From Haliclystus octoradiatus (taxonomy: Eukaryota; Cnidaria; Staurozoa; Stauromedusae; Haliclystidae), in assembly GCA_916610825.1 (NCBI GenBank), contig OU744447.1:29834561-29898560 (forward strand): a stretch of 64,000 nt of DNA, given 5' to 3'. The position numbers and the translations under genes were made by a program. Positions within the stretch are counted from its first letter, which is position 1. Each line of letters begins with the position of its first letter. Below the pieces are notes generated by a model that saw only the letters and a list, made by a program, of their open reading frames with translations, was not told the origin of the DNA and ran no database searches. Of the stretch, positions 24,701-31,977 are shown piece after piece.

Positions 24701-27700
24701 AAAATTTATTTTCCACCTATGACAAAGCCAAAATCAAGTATGAAACCAAACTATAGAAAAGCTGACTATAATGGAATATGTAAATACCTCTCTACTATTA
24801 ATTGGCGGACTGTTTTACATACTGACTGCAAAAGTGATATTGAACAGTTTTGGTCGAGAATATGTAATGAACTTGACTTTTGTATAACCAATTTTGCTCC
24901 CCACTCAGCGTGTCGCAGCACAAAACGAAAATACCTTAAACATGTAAATCGTCTTGCAATCGACAAACGACATGCTTACCAAAATATAAAAATGGACATA
25001 TGTCCCTATTACAATACAAAGAACATTCAAAAAATTATGATCAAGCTGTAAAAGAATTTAATCGGCAAATCCACCATAGTTTACTTGATGACCCATCATT
25101 AAAAAAGTTTTATTCCTTTGCAAACGACAAACTCAATACAACACCTTCTATACCATCACTTTTGTCAGAAGGCAGTAATTTCATTGGAGAAGACGAAGAT
25201 AAAGCAAACCTGATAAATGATTATTTTTCCTCTGTGTTTACTAATGACGATGGAAGAAATGTTCTATTTGAAAGTCTTGTTGAAGACAAAGATACTATCA
25301 ACTTTGTAAACTTTTCATACGTCAAAGTAGTTAATGCATTAAAAAAGTTACCCTCAAAAACATCACGTTCTCCTGATGGATATCCTTCATTATTTATAAA
25401 ATCAATAGCTGAAGAAATTGCATTTCCATTTTGTCTGCTTTATGAGCTCTCGTTATCTTCTGGAACTGTTCCTTCTATTTGGAAAACAGGTATTGTTGCA
25501 CCTATATTCAAGCAAGGTAAAGCTAGCTATAAAGAAAATTATCGCCCCATTTCCTTGACATGCATTGCATGCAAGGTTATGGAATCAGTTATATATAAAG
25601 ACATTATGTCGCATCTTTTAGATTTAAATTTACTCTCAAAAGATCAATTTGGTTTTGTATAAAAACGATCCACTTGTACACAGCTGTTATCATTTCTAGC
25701 GACATGGATTTCTGACGTGAACAAAAGAAAAAGAATAGACACCGTCTATATAGACTTCCGTAAAGCGTTTGACTCTGTTTCACATGAAAAGCTCCTTACA
25801 AAGTTGCATGCATATGGAATTCGTTACGAGCTTCTTAAATGGATTGAATGTTTTCTGACAAATCGTACTCAAGTTGTTTGTGTTGGAGACAAATTATCTT
25901 CCAGTTTACATGTTACAAGTGAAGTTCCACAAGGTTCCGTTTTAGGACCATTGCTTTTCCTTATTTATGTGAACGATATTTCCTCCTGTATTTCACCATC
26001 ATGTGATCTAAAACTTTTTGCTGACGACGCAGATTTTACGAAATACCGCAGATTTTACCTCACTATGCCAGACTCTTGAACGTTTTGACCAATGGAGCAC
26101 AAAGTGGCAAATGACCGTAGCAACACATAAGTGCAAAGTGTTCTCATTTGGGAACCTGACAATTCCAGAAGTTAGTTATTATTTATCAGATAGTTTATTA
26201 TCTACAACGAAAAACATGCGTGATTTAGGGATTACATTTACTTCAGATGGAAAATTATCAGCTCATTGTGCGAAAATTGCAGCCAAAGCAGCATCTAGAA
26301 CTTTTCTTTTATTGAAGATATTCTCTATTAATAATCCAAACTTGCTTGTCCAGGCATATAAAACTTACGTTCGTCCGACTATGGAATCTGACACTCCTGT
26401 TTGGAGCCCTTATCTGATAAAAGATATAAACATTATTGAAAAAGTTCAGCGTAAATTTACTCGTATCGTCTGTAAACGTTCTGGCATATGTTACAACAAT
26501 TATCAAGATCGCTTGCAAAAGCTAAATATTACTTCATTACAATCTCGTCGTGTTTTAAATGACCTAGTTACTGTTTTTAAAATACTCAATGGCTTAGTCG
26601 ATATTGATATATCATTATTCTATAAGAAAGTACATTCAAAATATCCATCAAGGTCCCACAATATGAAAATAATTCCATTATTAACACCGAAATGTGATAT
26701 CTCAAAATATTCATTTTCGAATAGGACAGTATCTGTGTGGAACAAACTATCCGAGACTATTGTCTCAATCAAAAGCTTGAATAGTTTTAAAAATCAATTA
26801 AATAAAATAAATTTAAATAAATTTTGTCGTGTATATACTTCTTAATCGATTCACTTTTTTAATTTAATATTATATTTAACCATAATAGGGCAATATGTCA
26901 GTGTGTTAAGAATTGTAAAATAACACCTATATATGCCTGTCATTAACCATTTGAGTTGACAAATAAAAATACATACATACATACAAAATAAATGATCATA
27001 TTTTGGAACAATGTGGTCATAACCACAAGACTAAACACATCAAATTTTTGGGACTGCTAATTGATGACAAACTAAATTGGAAAGATCACATCAACATGAT
27101 TTGCAATAAAATCCGAAAAAACATATACTCCCTCGTCCGCATAAAACGTACCCTTTCTTTAAAACATAAAATTGAAATTTATACAGCAATTATCAAGCCT
27201 CATATTGAATATGGCTTAGCAGCATGGGGCAACAGCACTCATCTAAAATTTGTAACTAAACTCCAAAAAAAATGTGTTCGAATAATTTGTAACAGCAAGT
27301 ACAACGCCCATACAGAGCCATTAATGAAGAAATTCCACATTTTGAAAATCCAAGACTTGTATATAATAAGAGTAATCTCTTTCCTTTATAACATCATATT
27401 GAAAAAATCCCCATTTGCTTTACTTGACAAGTTCCATTTTATTTTAAATAAACACCGCCAAACCAATACGTTTTTTGTACCTTTTGCCAGAACTTCCTAT
27501 CTTCAACGTTTACCCATATATCAATTTCCTACTCTCTGGAATAATTGCTCCCACACACTTGATATCAGCATATCAAGAAAGTCCTTTCTTAAACATTTAA
27601 AAACAGTTTTCATTCAAAACTATTCCACTTCATGCTCACAAAACAGTTGCTTTGTATGTTCAAATTAATCAATTCTAACACTCTTTCACAACAACATTTT

Positions 27701-29009
27701 CCTTTGCTTTTAACTATCTTTGAAATTTCCTTTTTTATAAAAATCATAATTTATTTTTTCGTTCATCATCTTTCATCTATCTCCCTTGTTTCATTCTACT
27801 CCTCATTCTTTCTTTAATGAAATGACTACCACTCTCACTCAGCTAATTTAATTTATCTCATTTGTAGAAAAATAAAAATAAATAAAATAAAAATGTATAC
27901 ATATTAATATGTATAAATTAGTTAGTCCCCCCAAAAAATAAGCATTTGTGCTTATGGGGAGACTACAATGATGTAATTGTTACTTAATAATTGCTTGATT
28001 GAAATATATATTCATTCATAATAGAATAACAATAGACTAAGAACTTCAATAGATATGCGATAATTAGACAATAGAAACGCCTTTAGTATGATATGTATAA
28101 ACTTGCGTTGACACACGTATATTTTTCATTATGAATAAACCGTCTGAAGAGCGTCTTATATATATATATATATATAGTGTTTATTTAGTATTTATATACA
28201 AGACATTTCTGCAAATGAACAGCACGCAAAAAACGTCCAGTAGATGAAGCTTCCTATGGTTCAGGAGTTGAGTCAGACGATTCACTCAAAACTGCAGGAA
28301 AAGTCTGTCAGAAGTCTTTGGAATCGAAATCAGCATAGTTCAAGTAGTTATTTATGAACAAGGTAGCAGTCATGTATCAAACAAAATTTTGTTTTGTTTT
28401 GTTTGATGTCGCAGTCCATGTAAATTTCCTGAAGAAGTTAGAGCATTCGGCATGGCATTGCAATTTTATCCAGCTAAGGCCTATGAATTTGTCCGTACAA
28501 CATTTAACCTAGCACTTCCACATCAAGCACAAATAAGGTGGTGGTATAGCAAGATACCTGCTGAACCTGGTTTCACGGAACCAGCATTTGATGTCATTAA
28601 AGCCAAGAATCAGGTAGCACTTTCTGGTGGTACGAAGGTTGTATGTGCCCTTATGCTTGAAGAGATGGCCATTCGCCAGCATGTTGCTTGGGAGGCAAAC
28701 AAATCAAAGTTTCCATGGTAAAGTCAAATCTTTCATGGTGGAAAGAAATGAAGCCAACCTTTTCACATCCAATAGATAAGAAGAAAAATGTAAATTAATG
28801 GGAAAGTCACAGTAAAAGGATGGTCACTCACCTTGTTGGCGGAATTCTTCCAAAGAATCTCTTCCAAATTTAAATCTAAATTGTTTAGCAAGACCTTTAT
28901 TTAGCTCAAAATCACTACTGACAGCCTGGACAAGGGAAACTCCTTCATCTGCCTTCCGTATTACATTCCATGCACCACCCGTCTTTTCCAATAAAACTGG
29001 TTGGACAGA
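6766..29009 (-). CDS. macrodomain protein, OARD1-like (5' end incomplete)
   Basis: Exons, minus strand: 28832-29009, 8459-8517 and 6766-6984 (stop), with a possible upstream exon at 30606-30646. All junctions are GT-AG and phases agree (0 into the first listed exon, then 1, then 0). The product resembles small macrodomain hydrolases such as OARD1, which bind ADP-ribose and remove it from glutamate or from O-acetyl-ADP-ribose. Matching signs in order are [18 protein letters not shown] (the family's H-S-D-xMGxG-IA region), KFG, GEVA, then [18 protein letters not shown], where the Asp before GLDW sits at the position of the OARD1 catalytic Asp, and a C-terminal VTLTAYVI strand. The loop usually written PxIGCG is GRLCNG here. 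The intron between the first two exons is 20.3 kb and full of transposons. The N-terminus is unresolved. No motif suggests a defect in the visible part. Confidence 0.75.
6985..8458 (-). other. last intron of the macrodomain gene
   Basis: The intron contains a palindromic repeat (7544-7660) and AT-rich sequence otherwise. An open frame at 8066-8290 has no motif and is not considered real. Confidence 0.5.
7544..7660. repeat. GTTCATGAAC inverted repeat, locus 1
   Basis: AAAGAGTTCATGAACTGTTC near 7546 pairs with GAACTGTTCATGAACTCTTT near 7638. The decamer GTTCATGAAC is itself a palindrome. Weaker half-sites follow to about 7740. The same core recurs at 14401-14540 and 59240-59333, marking a small inverted-repeat family. 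Confidence 0.55.
8738..8809 (-). mobile_element. gypsy LTR 5' end, adjoining integrase
   Basis: On the minus strand the integrase stop is followed by a purine-rich AAGAGGGAAA tract and then TGTTATATTATCTTATG, the layout expected for a polypurine tract followed by the start of a 3' LTR. The same roughly 65-base segment recurs at 12750-12812. The far end of this LTR cannot be defined. Confidence 0.5.
8818..9786 (-). pseudogene. Ty3/gypsy integrase remnant
   Basis: A broken pol 3' end, read on the minus strand in three successive frames. The 5' segment, 9361-9786, has an H2C2 zinc-binding pattern (H near GAHLGE, CPVCLAF) and YVFWPGM, then [22 protein letters not shown] with the first catalytic Asp. 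After a frameshift near 9380 comes [16 protein letters not shown] (second Asp). The third segment, 8818-9318, carries the C-terminal tail with [11 protein letters not shown] and RRNRRHL. The stretch that should carry the catalytic Glu after SPEYP is deleted or scrambled. Integrase joins retrotransposon cDNA to the genome; this copy cannot. It lies in the 20-kb macrodomain intron, and its LTR start is at 8809. Confidence 0.85.
9800..9920 (+). pseudogene. possible second integrase N-terminal fragment
   Basis: The plus strand reads [20 protein letters not shown] followed by CVVI in one open stretch. This resembles the segment that precedes the zinc finger in gypsy or domesticated integrases (a DELxVxDGxLxxxxRVVIP pattern). 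It lies in opposite orientation to the integrase at 8818-9786. The fragment is short and the match loose. Confidence 0.25.
10078..10445 (+). pseudogene. unidentified open frame with one stop
   Basis: One plus frame runs from about 10078 to 10445 with a single TAA at 10170-10172. The predicted peptide is charged and helix-prone ([15 protein letters not shown], then [20 protein letters not shown]). It has no known motif. It ends at the TAG that also begins the hAT-like end at 10443, so it may be part of that element. Function unknown. Confidence 0.25.
10443..10560. mobile_element. hAT-like transposon end fragment
   Basis: TAGGGATGCACCGAAACATC followed by repeated TTTCGG and CCGAAA motifs is the look of hAT non-autonomous element termini (CAGGGATGCACCGAA...). 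The repeats fold on one another: TTTCGGCCGTCACCGAAA, CCGAAATTCCGG and TTTCGGCCGA. I find no matching opposite end in the window, so this is a one-ended fragment. Confidence 0.5.
10561..11576. other. intronic/intergenic, no gene recognised
   Basis: This is the sequence upstream of the unidentified plus-strand gene. Short open frames on both strands (10574-10768, 11013-11216) are F/L/Y-rich and unsupported. Any promoter of the downstream gene would be here, but no convincing TATA and initiator pair stands out. Confidence 0.35.
11577..14113 (+). CDS. unidentified multi-exon gene (3' end not found)
   Basis: Six plus-strand exons can be joined by clean GT-AG introns: 11577-11973, 12132-12233, 12326-12409, 13118-13183, 13272-13322 and 13930-14113. 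The first five introns are all phase 1; the last donor (14114, GTAAAT) is phase 2 and its partner exon was not found. The ATG at 11577 ([10 protein letters not shown]) is the first in frame. The first exon encodes a compact soluble-looking domain with several Trp and Phe ([20 protein letters not shown], then [10 protein letters not shown]). Exons 3-5 are short, acidic and Asn-rich linkers. Exon 6 begins a new globular part ([16 protein letters not shown]). No signal peptide or membrane segment is evident. I do not recognise the family. It lies antisense within the giant macrodomain intron and is followed by transposons. Confidence 0.55.
12750..12812 (-). mobile_element. gypsy LTR end fragment, second copy
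   Basis: Nearly identical to 8738-8809 (shared text includes ACACAGGGTTTAACATAACC, ATTTATAACATAAGATAATA). It ends at the same base (ATAACA), which supports that base as a true element terminus. It lies in the third intron of the unidentified gene. Confidence 0.5.
13686..13765. repeat. diverged copy of the fold-back element arm
   Basis: CATTCAAAAGTCCATTAAGTG, then TTGTGCTTGAAAGTGATACG and TTTGAGCATATGGA parallel the arm near 35060-35130 (CATTTAAAAGTCCATTGGATG, TTTGTGTTTCAAAGTGATGC, TTTGAAAGTATGG). This is a much older copy of the element annotated at 34792-37155. Confidence 0.45.
14114..14400. other. no exon recognised
   Basis: This should be an intron of the unidentified gene. It contains GGTTCGATTCC at 14323-14333, an exact tRNA B-box/T-arm match, but the flanks do not fold as a tRNA and no A box is convincing. 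Confidence 0.3.
14401..14540. repeat. GTTCATGAAC inverted repeat, locus 2
   Basis: Arms near 14404-14450 (GAACGTTAAATGGCTCCAAT, then TGAACTGTTCATGAAC) and 14492-14535 (GTTCATGAAAATTTGGGGCC, then TTTAATGTTC) are inverted copies. Between them are five or six overlapping GTTCATGAAC or half-site units. No coding sequence; a small fold-back or MITE-like element. Confidence 0.6.
14780..14997 (+). mobile_element. probable gypsy 5' LTR (left limit uncertain)
   Basis: The sequence ends in TCTCACA and is followed at 14998 by TGGCGCAGTGGATTT, which looks like a tRNA primer-binding site (PBS starting with TGG). An ATG-initiated Gag-like frame follows 94 bp later. AATAAATCAG near 14967 may be the LTR polyadenylation signal. 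The 5' end of the LTR could not be placed. Confidence 0.5.
15091..15711 (+). pseudogene. Ty3/gypsy Gag, truncated
   Basis: 206 codons with an N-terminal coiled-coil ([14 protein letters not shown]), a Ser/Thr-rich spacer, a poly-Gln patch (QQQQQQ near residue 57) and then a capsid-like segment with [17 protein letters not shown], as in Gag of Ty3/gypsy elements, which packages the RNA. The reading is open from the ATG at 15091, but no zinc knuckle or protease follows. At about 15710 the sequence switches to an unrelated reverse-transcriptase fragment. The probable PBS and LTR lie immediately upstream. Confidence 0.6.
15712..16276 (+). pseudogene. reverse transcriptase fragment with YRDD motif
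   Basis: It begins [13 protein letters not shown] and, after a one-base frameshift near 15805, continues with [13 protein letters not shown] (motif with the first catalytic Asp), [16 protein letters not shown] and [13 protein letters not shown] (the catalytic pair). This RT lineage, with YRDD and the [12 protein letters not shown] phrase, is common in cnidarian and other invertebrate genomes. I recognise the pattern but cannot name the clade with confidence. The copy is truncated at both ends, joined to the gypsy Gag on the left and to LINE A on the right. Confidence 0.65.
16647..18926 (+). pseudogene. LINE A ORF2: AP endonuclease and reverse transcriptase, split
   Basis: From ATG 16647. The APE-type endonuclease has SLNIRSL (about residue 34), LQEIW with the catalytic Glu (about 70), [18 protein letters not shown] (about 160) and SDISDH (about 223). 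The RT has [32 protein letters not shown] (first Asp), [13 protein letters not shown] and LFADDTTL (catalytic Asp pair). The frame is open for about 740 codons and then runs into LINE B (the last residues, from about 18880 on, belong to LINE B). The missing C-terminus is at 27003-27668. The protein makes a target nick and primes cDNA synthesis there. The motif set fits the CR1/Jockey superfamily. Apart from the split, the catalytic residues are intact, so the insertion is not old. Confidence 0.85.
19018..20289 (+). CDS. LINE B ORF1, CCCH zinc-finger RNA-binding type
   Basis: 423 codons from ATG 19018, intact. The N-terminal part is acidic and Ser-rich ([17 protein letters not shown]), then a small folded segment ([20 protein letters not shown]). 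Near residues 180-250 there is a Cys/His cluster with [35 protein letters not shown] and CHLPH, which reads as two or three CCCH-like fingers. The C-terminal third is Gln, Pro and Tyr rich. ORF1 proteins of this superfamily bind the element's RNA as a chaperone. The last 200 or more bases overlap the start of ORF2 in another frame. Intactness suggests recent activity, although ORF2 is damaged. Confidence 0.75.
   Translation: MSLVNCSFMSNSTGDLSGLQSSSIEIIEDSSSENINDSEDFIDVHVTNGKFIKILESECNTDIKIAQLMKNAKKVGLADLCIYFHGKFRKLELQKLENNESHIQKAVSITNPATNSNNRKLSVSKIPMECLHSAAEDGAGISTSHIQSQTHLNVDSTDTYDNIEDERIISPNTICNDLLNGICKFGLSGRSGGNCSNFHPKIYYRHLKHGNYIGGCPHSKENCSKLHLFICPSSFKQKQCFNLQCHLPHLKGTTRVQNRETTPFTRINTTVARPDRLNIGYQAPIPPLNNFEHFPKLQSVPHQLPSNAYQVQRSYEKQFSDPSKIPTNAEPTTEKLQSFLDQGPVMAHINKAINTSIQSLLPMIHQSINQNLHLMQMKQRGFNPAFNYQMNPNYSLSIPMQHQHQPSLYHQRPVQYQYQPTVM
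20778..20836 (+). repeat. ISL2EU left terminal inverted repeat
   Basis: Starts AGGCTCATTGCACATC and pairs with 24453-24512. One mismatch (CTGCT versus CTGCA context) is seen in the first 50 bases, and similarity fades after GTAGTTG. Confidence 0.9.
20858..21862 (+). pseudogene. ISL2EU THAP-DDE transposase, broken
   Basis: From ATG 20858 ([13 protein letters not shown]) comes the first half of a THAP zinc finger, with FHRFPKN and a Trp, but the second C-x2-H pair and the AVPT-type motif are missing, so an internal deletion is likely near 21010. The next segment in another frame (21024-21239) has a helix-turn-helix-like [16 protein letters not shown]. The catalytic part begins [10 protein letters not shown] (first Asp), has an in-frame TAG at 21361-21363, then [16 protein letters not shown] (Asp) and VHVERAIRR (Glu), ending at 21862. 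At least two frameshifts, one deletion and one stop make it inactive. In the family this enzyme cuts and joins the transposon ends. Confidence 0.85.
22287..23663 (-). pseudogene. ISL2EU SWIM-YqaJ nuclease, one premature stop
   Basis: A 412-codon frame on the minus strand from 23663, stopping at TGA 22422-22424. The same frame continues for 45 codons ([18 protein letters not shown]...) to 22287, so the TGA probably replaces the Trp codon of a WCDLFVF phrase. The N-terminal SWIM finger is [12 protein letters not shown]. The YqaJ (lambda-exonuclease-like) fold has [32 protein letters not shown] with the metal-binding Asp, LLEIKCPYS with the E-x-K pair, and [13 protein letters not shown]. These nucleases digest DNA 5' to 3'; the job in ISL2EU transposition is not established. 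It is far better preserved than the transposase beside it. Upstream exons may exist. Confidence 0.85.
24453..24512 (-). repeat. ISL2EU right terminal inverted repeat
   Basis: Inverse copy of the left end, finishing GATGTGCAATGAGCCT at 24512, followed by the AT target duplicate. Confidence 0.9.
27003..27668 (+). pseudogene. LINE A ORF2, C-terminal part
   Basis: One open frame beginning [20 protein letters not shown] near 26991 and ending with a stop at 27666-27668. It contains [15 protein letters not shown] and the thumb-like [20 protein letters not shown]-type [10 protein letters not shown] and C-terminal QNSCFVCSN segments found after the RT in CR1/Jockey LINEs. It continues the frame interrupted near 18880, some 8.1 kb upstream. 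Confidence 0.85.
27926..27959 (+). repeat. 3' UTR hairpin of LINE A
   Basis: CCCC...ATAAGCA, loop TTTG, TGCTTAT, GGGG form a stem-loop just before the 3' end of LINE A. Several CR1/L2-like LINEs carry 3' stem-loops that their reverse transcriptase recognises. The role here is inferred. Confidence 0.5.
28157..28177. repeat. (TA)n dinucleotide tract
   Basis: A short run of about ten TA units. Confidence 0.8.
28405..28725 (+). pseudogene. P-element/THAP9-type transposase fragment
   Basis: One open stretch reading [51 protein letters not shown] and [18 protein letters not shown]. This order is the conserved N-terminal half of the catalytic region of P-element and THAP9 transposases. The family's DEMAIR motif, which carries the first catalytic Asp, reads EEMAIR here. 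The stretch ends within a few codons, with no THAP domain, GTP-binding insert or C-terminus nearby. It is an isolated fragment in the first visible macrodomain intron, next to the macrodomain exon at 28832. Confidence 0.75.
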
Positions 29010-29594
29010 CTTAAAAGAGAAAGAGCACATACACAAGTTTGTGAAATAAACAGACATGAGAATTCAAATATTAAAAATAGTCTGAAATCTAGGATAATTT
29101 GATAAATTTTAATCGAATTCAATGGCAAAAATCAATAACTAGAGTTTCACAAAGCTCAAAATAGTCTGACATCCGCCAAAAGTCTGAAAATAATTCTCAT
29201 GTTTGAATAAAGTATTCAGAACTAAAATAAAATATTTGTGTAAGAATGTATTCCAAATATGCTTAAATAAAATAAATTTACAAAATACTGTATTTGAAAG
29301 CGAATGTCTTCAAATTGATAACGTCAAAGACAGTAAATTCCAGTTTAGATAACAGAGAGTAAAAAGATTCGATCTAGAATCAGAAGAGTTTTTCCAAAGA
29401 CAGAATGACTATAAAAATCCTACTAAATTTGTTTCATAAAATTTACAAACTTCTGATTTTTAGTCAATTTAGCCCATAAATTCTGAGATCCAAGATCCCG
29501 GAAATACAGGAACCCTAGGCTACTTTTCTGTTACACTGCTCATGGGAGAATTGACGCCAAGCGGAATCAATGAGATGAAAAAGCAGTGCATAGT

Positions 29595-30222
29595 CAGGTT
29601 TCCACTTGGCAAAAATTTGCGGATACTTTGCGACTAAATTTCCGCTGGTTGGTTTTCACTTTACATTTGTTTAGGGTGCAAAATTCAATACTTTAGGAAA
29701 ATCCATCATGGCACTAGTCAATTTGGAAGTTATATTGCCAGCACAGCTGCAAATTATTCAAATTCTGCTGCTCAGAAGACATAGAGCAAATGCATGAAAA
29801 TACCGTTAACAGTTCTGGGGCCGGAAACTATTTGAAGAGAGGGAAGAGAAAGGAGAGCTTAATTACTTGTAAAGGAAATGAAGCTTTATGAAAGCTAATA
29901 TTTTTACCGTTCGGTTTGTATGTGTCCTTTAACATTTGATCAATTTTATATGATGATTGGTTCAAAAATAGAAAAGGATACTCATATGAGAAAAGCAACT
30001 GCTTCGCTGGAGAGGCTAGGTTTGATTTGCATTGGTTTGACTCACTTTTCGCTACAGCGAATCGCAAACAAGTACGATCAGCTCCAACCACTTTTTTTGC
30101 TTCAGCGAAACTCGCAGCGAAACTTGCGTGGTCCAAACTTGTGTGCTACGTCACACAACGCATGTGTACTTGGCTTTTTAGCCGCGACTTGCTGAAGCGA
30201 ATTTTTTGTCAAGTGGAAACTG
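29595..30222. mobile_element. MITE-like element with terminal inverted repeats
   Basis: The left end CAGGTTTCCACTTGGCAAAA and the inverse of the right end (CAGTTTCCACTTGACAAAAA) match with few differences. Subterminal GCGA/TCGC motifs (CGCTACAGCGAATCGC, TTCAGCGAAACTCGCAGCGA) repeat inside. No duplicated target site is evident and the right border may extend into GGGCCCGGG. No open frame of note. Probably a hAT-like non-autonomous element. Confidence 0.5.
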
Positions 30223-30605
30223 GGCCCGGGCTTAACCAACTTGATTTGTGTTGCCACATGCCCAAAGATCTAACAATTTAGTTAAGAAGGAAAATGTAAA
30301 GAATCCATGACTTTTCACAATTAGTGTCATCCCTCTAAGAAGTTAATAAAAATTTCATGTTAGTTTTGTCAAATCTAGATACACACGTCATACACTATAA
30401 GACTAGGCTACATGTAATCGGATTAGATATTAGAAATCCAAATGTATGAAAGATTTTGCTATTCGAGATTAAAGAAATTAAGAAATCTGATCCGTCCTAA
30501 ATTGATCACAATAAATCTGAACCGACTATAAAAATTCCAATCTGAATCCGACAAAAATCCGATCAGATTGGACTCAGATTGAAAGACCTCTACTCTATCA
30601 CATAC

Positions 30606-30646
30606 CTTTAATGCAGTTGTAGTAACCCCTCTAACACCATTGAAAC
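30606..30646 (-). CDS. possible upstream exon of the macrodomain gene
   Basis: On the minus strand, 41 bases lie between a TTTAG acceptor and a GTATGT donor and encode GFNGVRGVTTTALK. Only phase 1 entry is open, and the exon leaves in phase 0, which matches the phase 0 start of the exon at 28832-29009. A further candidate start (MYAFNNKFVIDVTAHR, from 30848) lies upstream, but its donors give the wrong phase, so the true first exon is not settled. Confidence 0.4.
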
Positions 30647-31796
30647 CTAAACCAAAAAAGAAATACAATTTAGCTATTTGTTTGCACAATTGCAAGCCTC
30701 TTGAGCAGCAGAAAAACGGCGAAAAAACGACAACAACAAAACAGTCATTGGCAAAATGGCTGATATCCAAAAACTGAAACACTAACTTAACTTTCTCCGG
30801 CCTATGTGCTGTGACATCTATTACAAATTTATTGTTAAAAGCATACATTGTAGGTTATATGTCCGACAAATTCTTAAATCAGCCACAAAAGTTTTGAATA
30901 CAAATTTTGTAAAATATATCATAATTAGGAATACCATTGATAGAGCACAAAAGACAAAAGTGTTTTATTATAACAACTCTGTGTATAATAGCACATATTA
31001 CTTTTTTAATCTAATTACACTGATTGCCCGCAGGGCCCTTAGCTACAATCATTAGAGCTATGTCGAGTAAGGTCCAAACTGAGGATATTGTACAAAATGC
31101 TGAATGGAGTATTACCGGTAGACGTTAATGTTGATACATTATTTAAAATAAAACACTTGCGGGTATAGACCTATACCTGCATAGTCTATACCCGTCATAG
31201 CACGAAAACCCATATACTTTTAGTGGTTGCCATGGAATGTAGTGGGTTGTCTCGACATAACTGCAAAACATGTGGTACAAATCTGCCAATCATGACTCTC
31301 ATTTTTTACAAGTGATTATTAAACTGTAATATACAATATGACTCCATTAACTGAATAATCTTCTCATACAATTTATTGATAAAGCTGCAGCTCAAATATG
31401 TGGGAATGATATTGATGTGAAAAGTATAAGAGTTTTCGGGTCGCAATTGAAAAACCTGCCGAATTGAGTTAAATGAATTTGGAGAATTGTCTGTGGTATT
31501 AATTAGGCTATGAAAGCAAAAGAACAATATAAATGTATGCAAAATACTATTGGGTAGTTGTTATAAAGTACATGAACTTCTTTTCTAGATTATCTCATGC
31601 TTCTAAAACTTTGTTTATGTAAAAGTTACGAAGTTTATGATCTCATATAATGCAGAAAAAATACAGCCTGGATCCTGATTTGAATGATTATACAGAAAAG
31701 ATGATACCCGAGAAAGAAATATAAATCTTCAGTAGCCTACAAGAGTGGACATGTGTGATACATAACCATACATAACATAACCATAATTCAACATGT
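30647..31796. other. no gene recognised
   Basis: AT-rich sequence upstream of the possible macrodomain exon. It should contain the promoter and first exon of that gene, which I cannot identify. A short near-duplicate phrase (GACCTATACCTGCATAGTCT then ATACCCG) at about 31165-31195 is the only internal repeat noted. Confidence 0.35.
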
Positions 31797-31977
31797 TAAT
31801 AACATTTTAGTAATTAAAAGTTTCTTCGAAAAACATTTTAGTATGAAAGATAGCGACAAAAAATCACGATTAAATTTATTCCGACGTTTCGACATTGCTG
31901 TTGTCATTTTCAAGGTTAAAAGAAATATTATATGAAATTACAAGATATATATATAGGTAAAATTGTGCTAAGATATG

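Larger units (their letters stand above)
20075..26845 (+). pseudogene. LINE B ORF2: endonuclease and reverse transcriptase, interrupted
   Basis: Endonuclease part 1, to 20777, has [21 protein letters not shown] (Glu), [10 protein letters not shown] and [14 protein letters not shown]. The ISL2EU insertion follows. Removing 20778-24514 rejoins the frame without a stop, giving NWSIPMS then YGDKCHDDF, and the endonuclease ends with CDHDAIEF. The RT is at 25000-26079 with [38 protein letters not shown] and LFADDADF; the C-terminal region is at 26018-26845. Older damage: a frameshift near 25020, a TAA in place of a Lys codon at 25660-25662, and a 12-base duplication (CGCAGATTTTAC) near 26030-26055 that shifts the frame. 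The element is therefore dead for reasons independent of the DNA transposon. Confidence 0.8.
18880..26985 (+). mobile_element. LINE B (CR1/Jockey-type), nearly full length, split by ISL2EU
   Basis: A second LINE lies inside ORF2 of LINE A. Order: a short 5' region (about 18880-19017), ORF1 19018-20289, ORF2 overlapping ORF1 and ending at 26845, and a 3' tail ending AATAAAAATACATACATACATAC. A tail of short repeats rather than poly(A) is usual in CR1/L2-type elements. An ISL2EU transposon occupies 20778-24512. Without it the LINE is about 4.4 kb. A target-site duplication is not obvious; a 7-base ATACAAA near 18862 and 26980 is a weak candidate. Confidence 0.8.
16277..28020 (+). mobile_element. 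LINE A (CR1/Jockey-type), 5'-truncated, split by LINE B
   Basis: The first part, 16277-about 18880, has the C-terminus of ORF1 ([14 protein letters not shown] to LLDSDE, stop near 16484) and most of ORF2. The second part, about 26985-28020, has the end of ORF2 and the 3' UTR with a hairpin at 27926-27959. The two halves of ORF2 match one continuous protein: the break falls between [11 protein letters not shown] and [15 protein letters not shown], which are adjacent in such LINEs. The 5' start lies within ORF1, so the copy was truncated on insertion. The exact junctions with LINE B are uncertain by roughly 20-40 bases. Confidence 0.8.
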
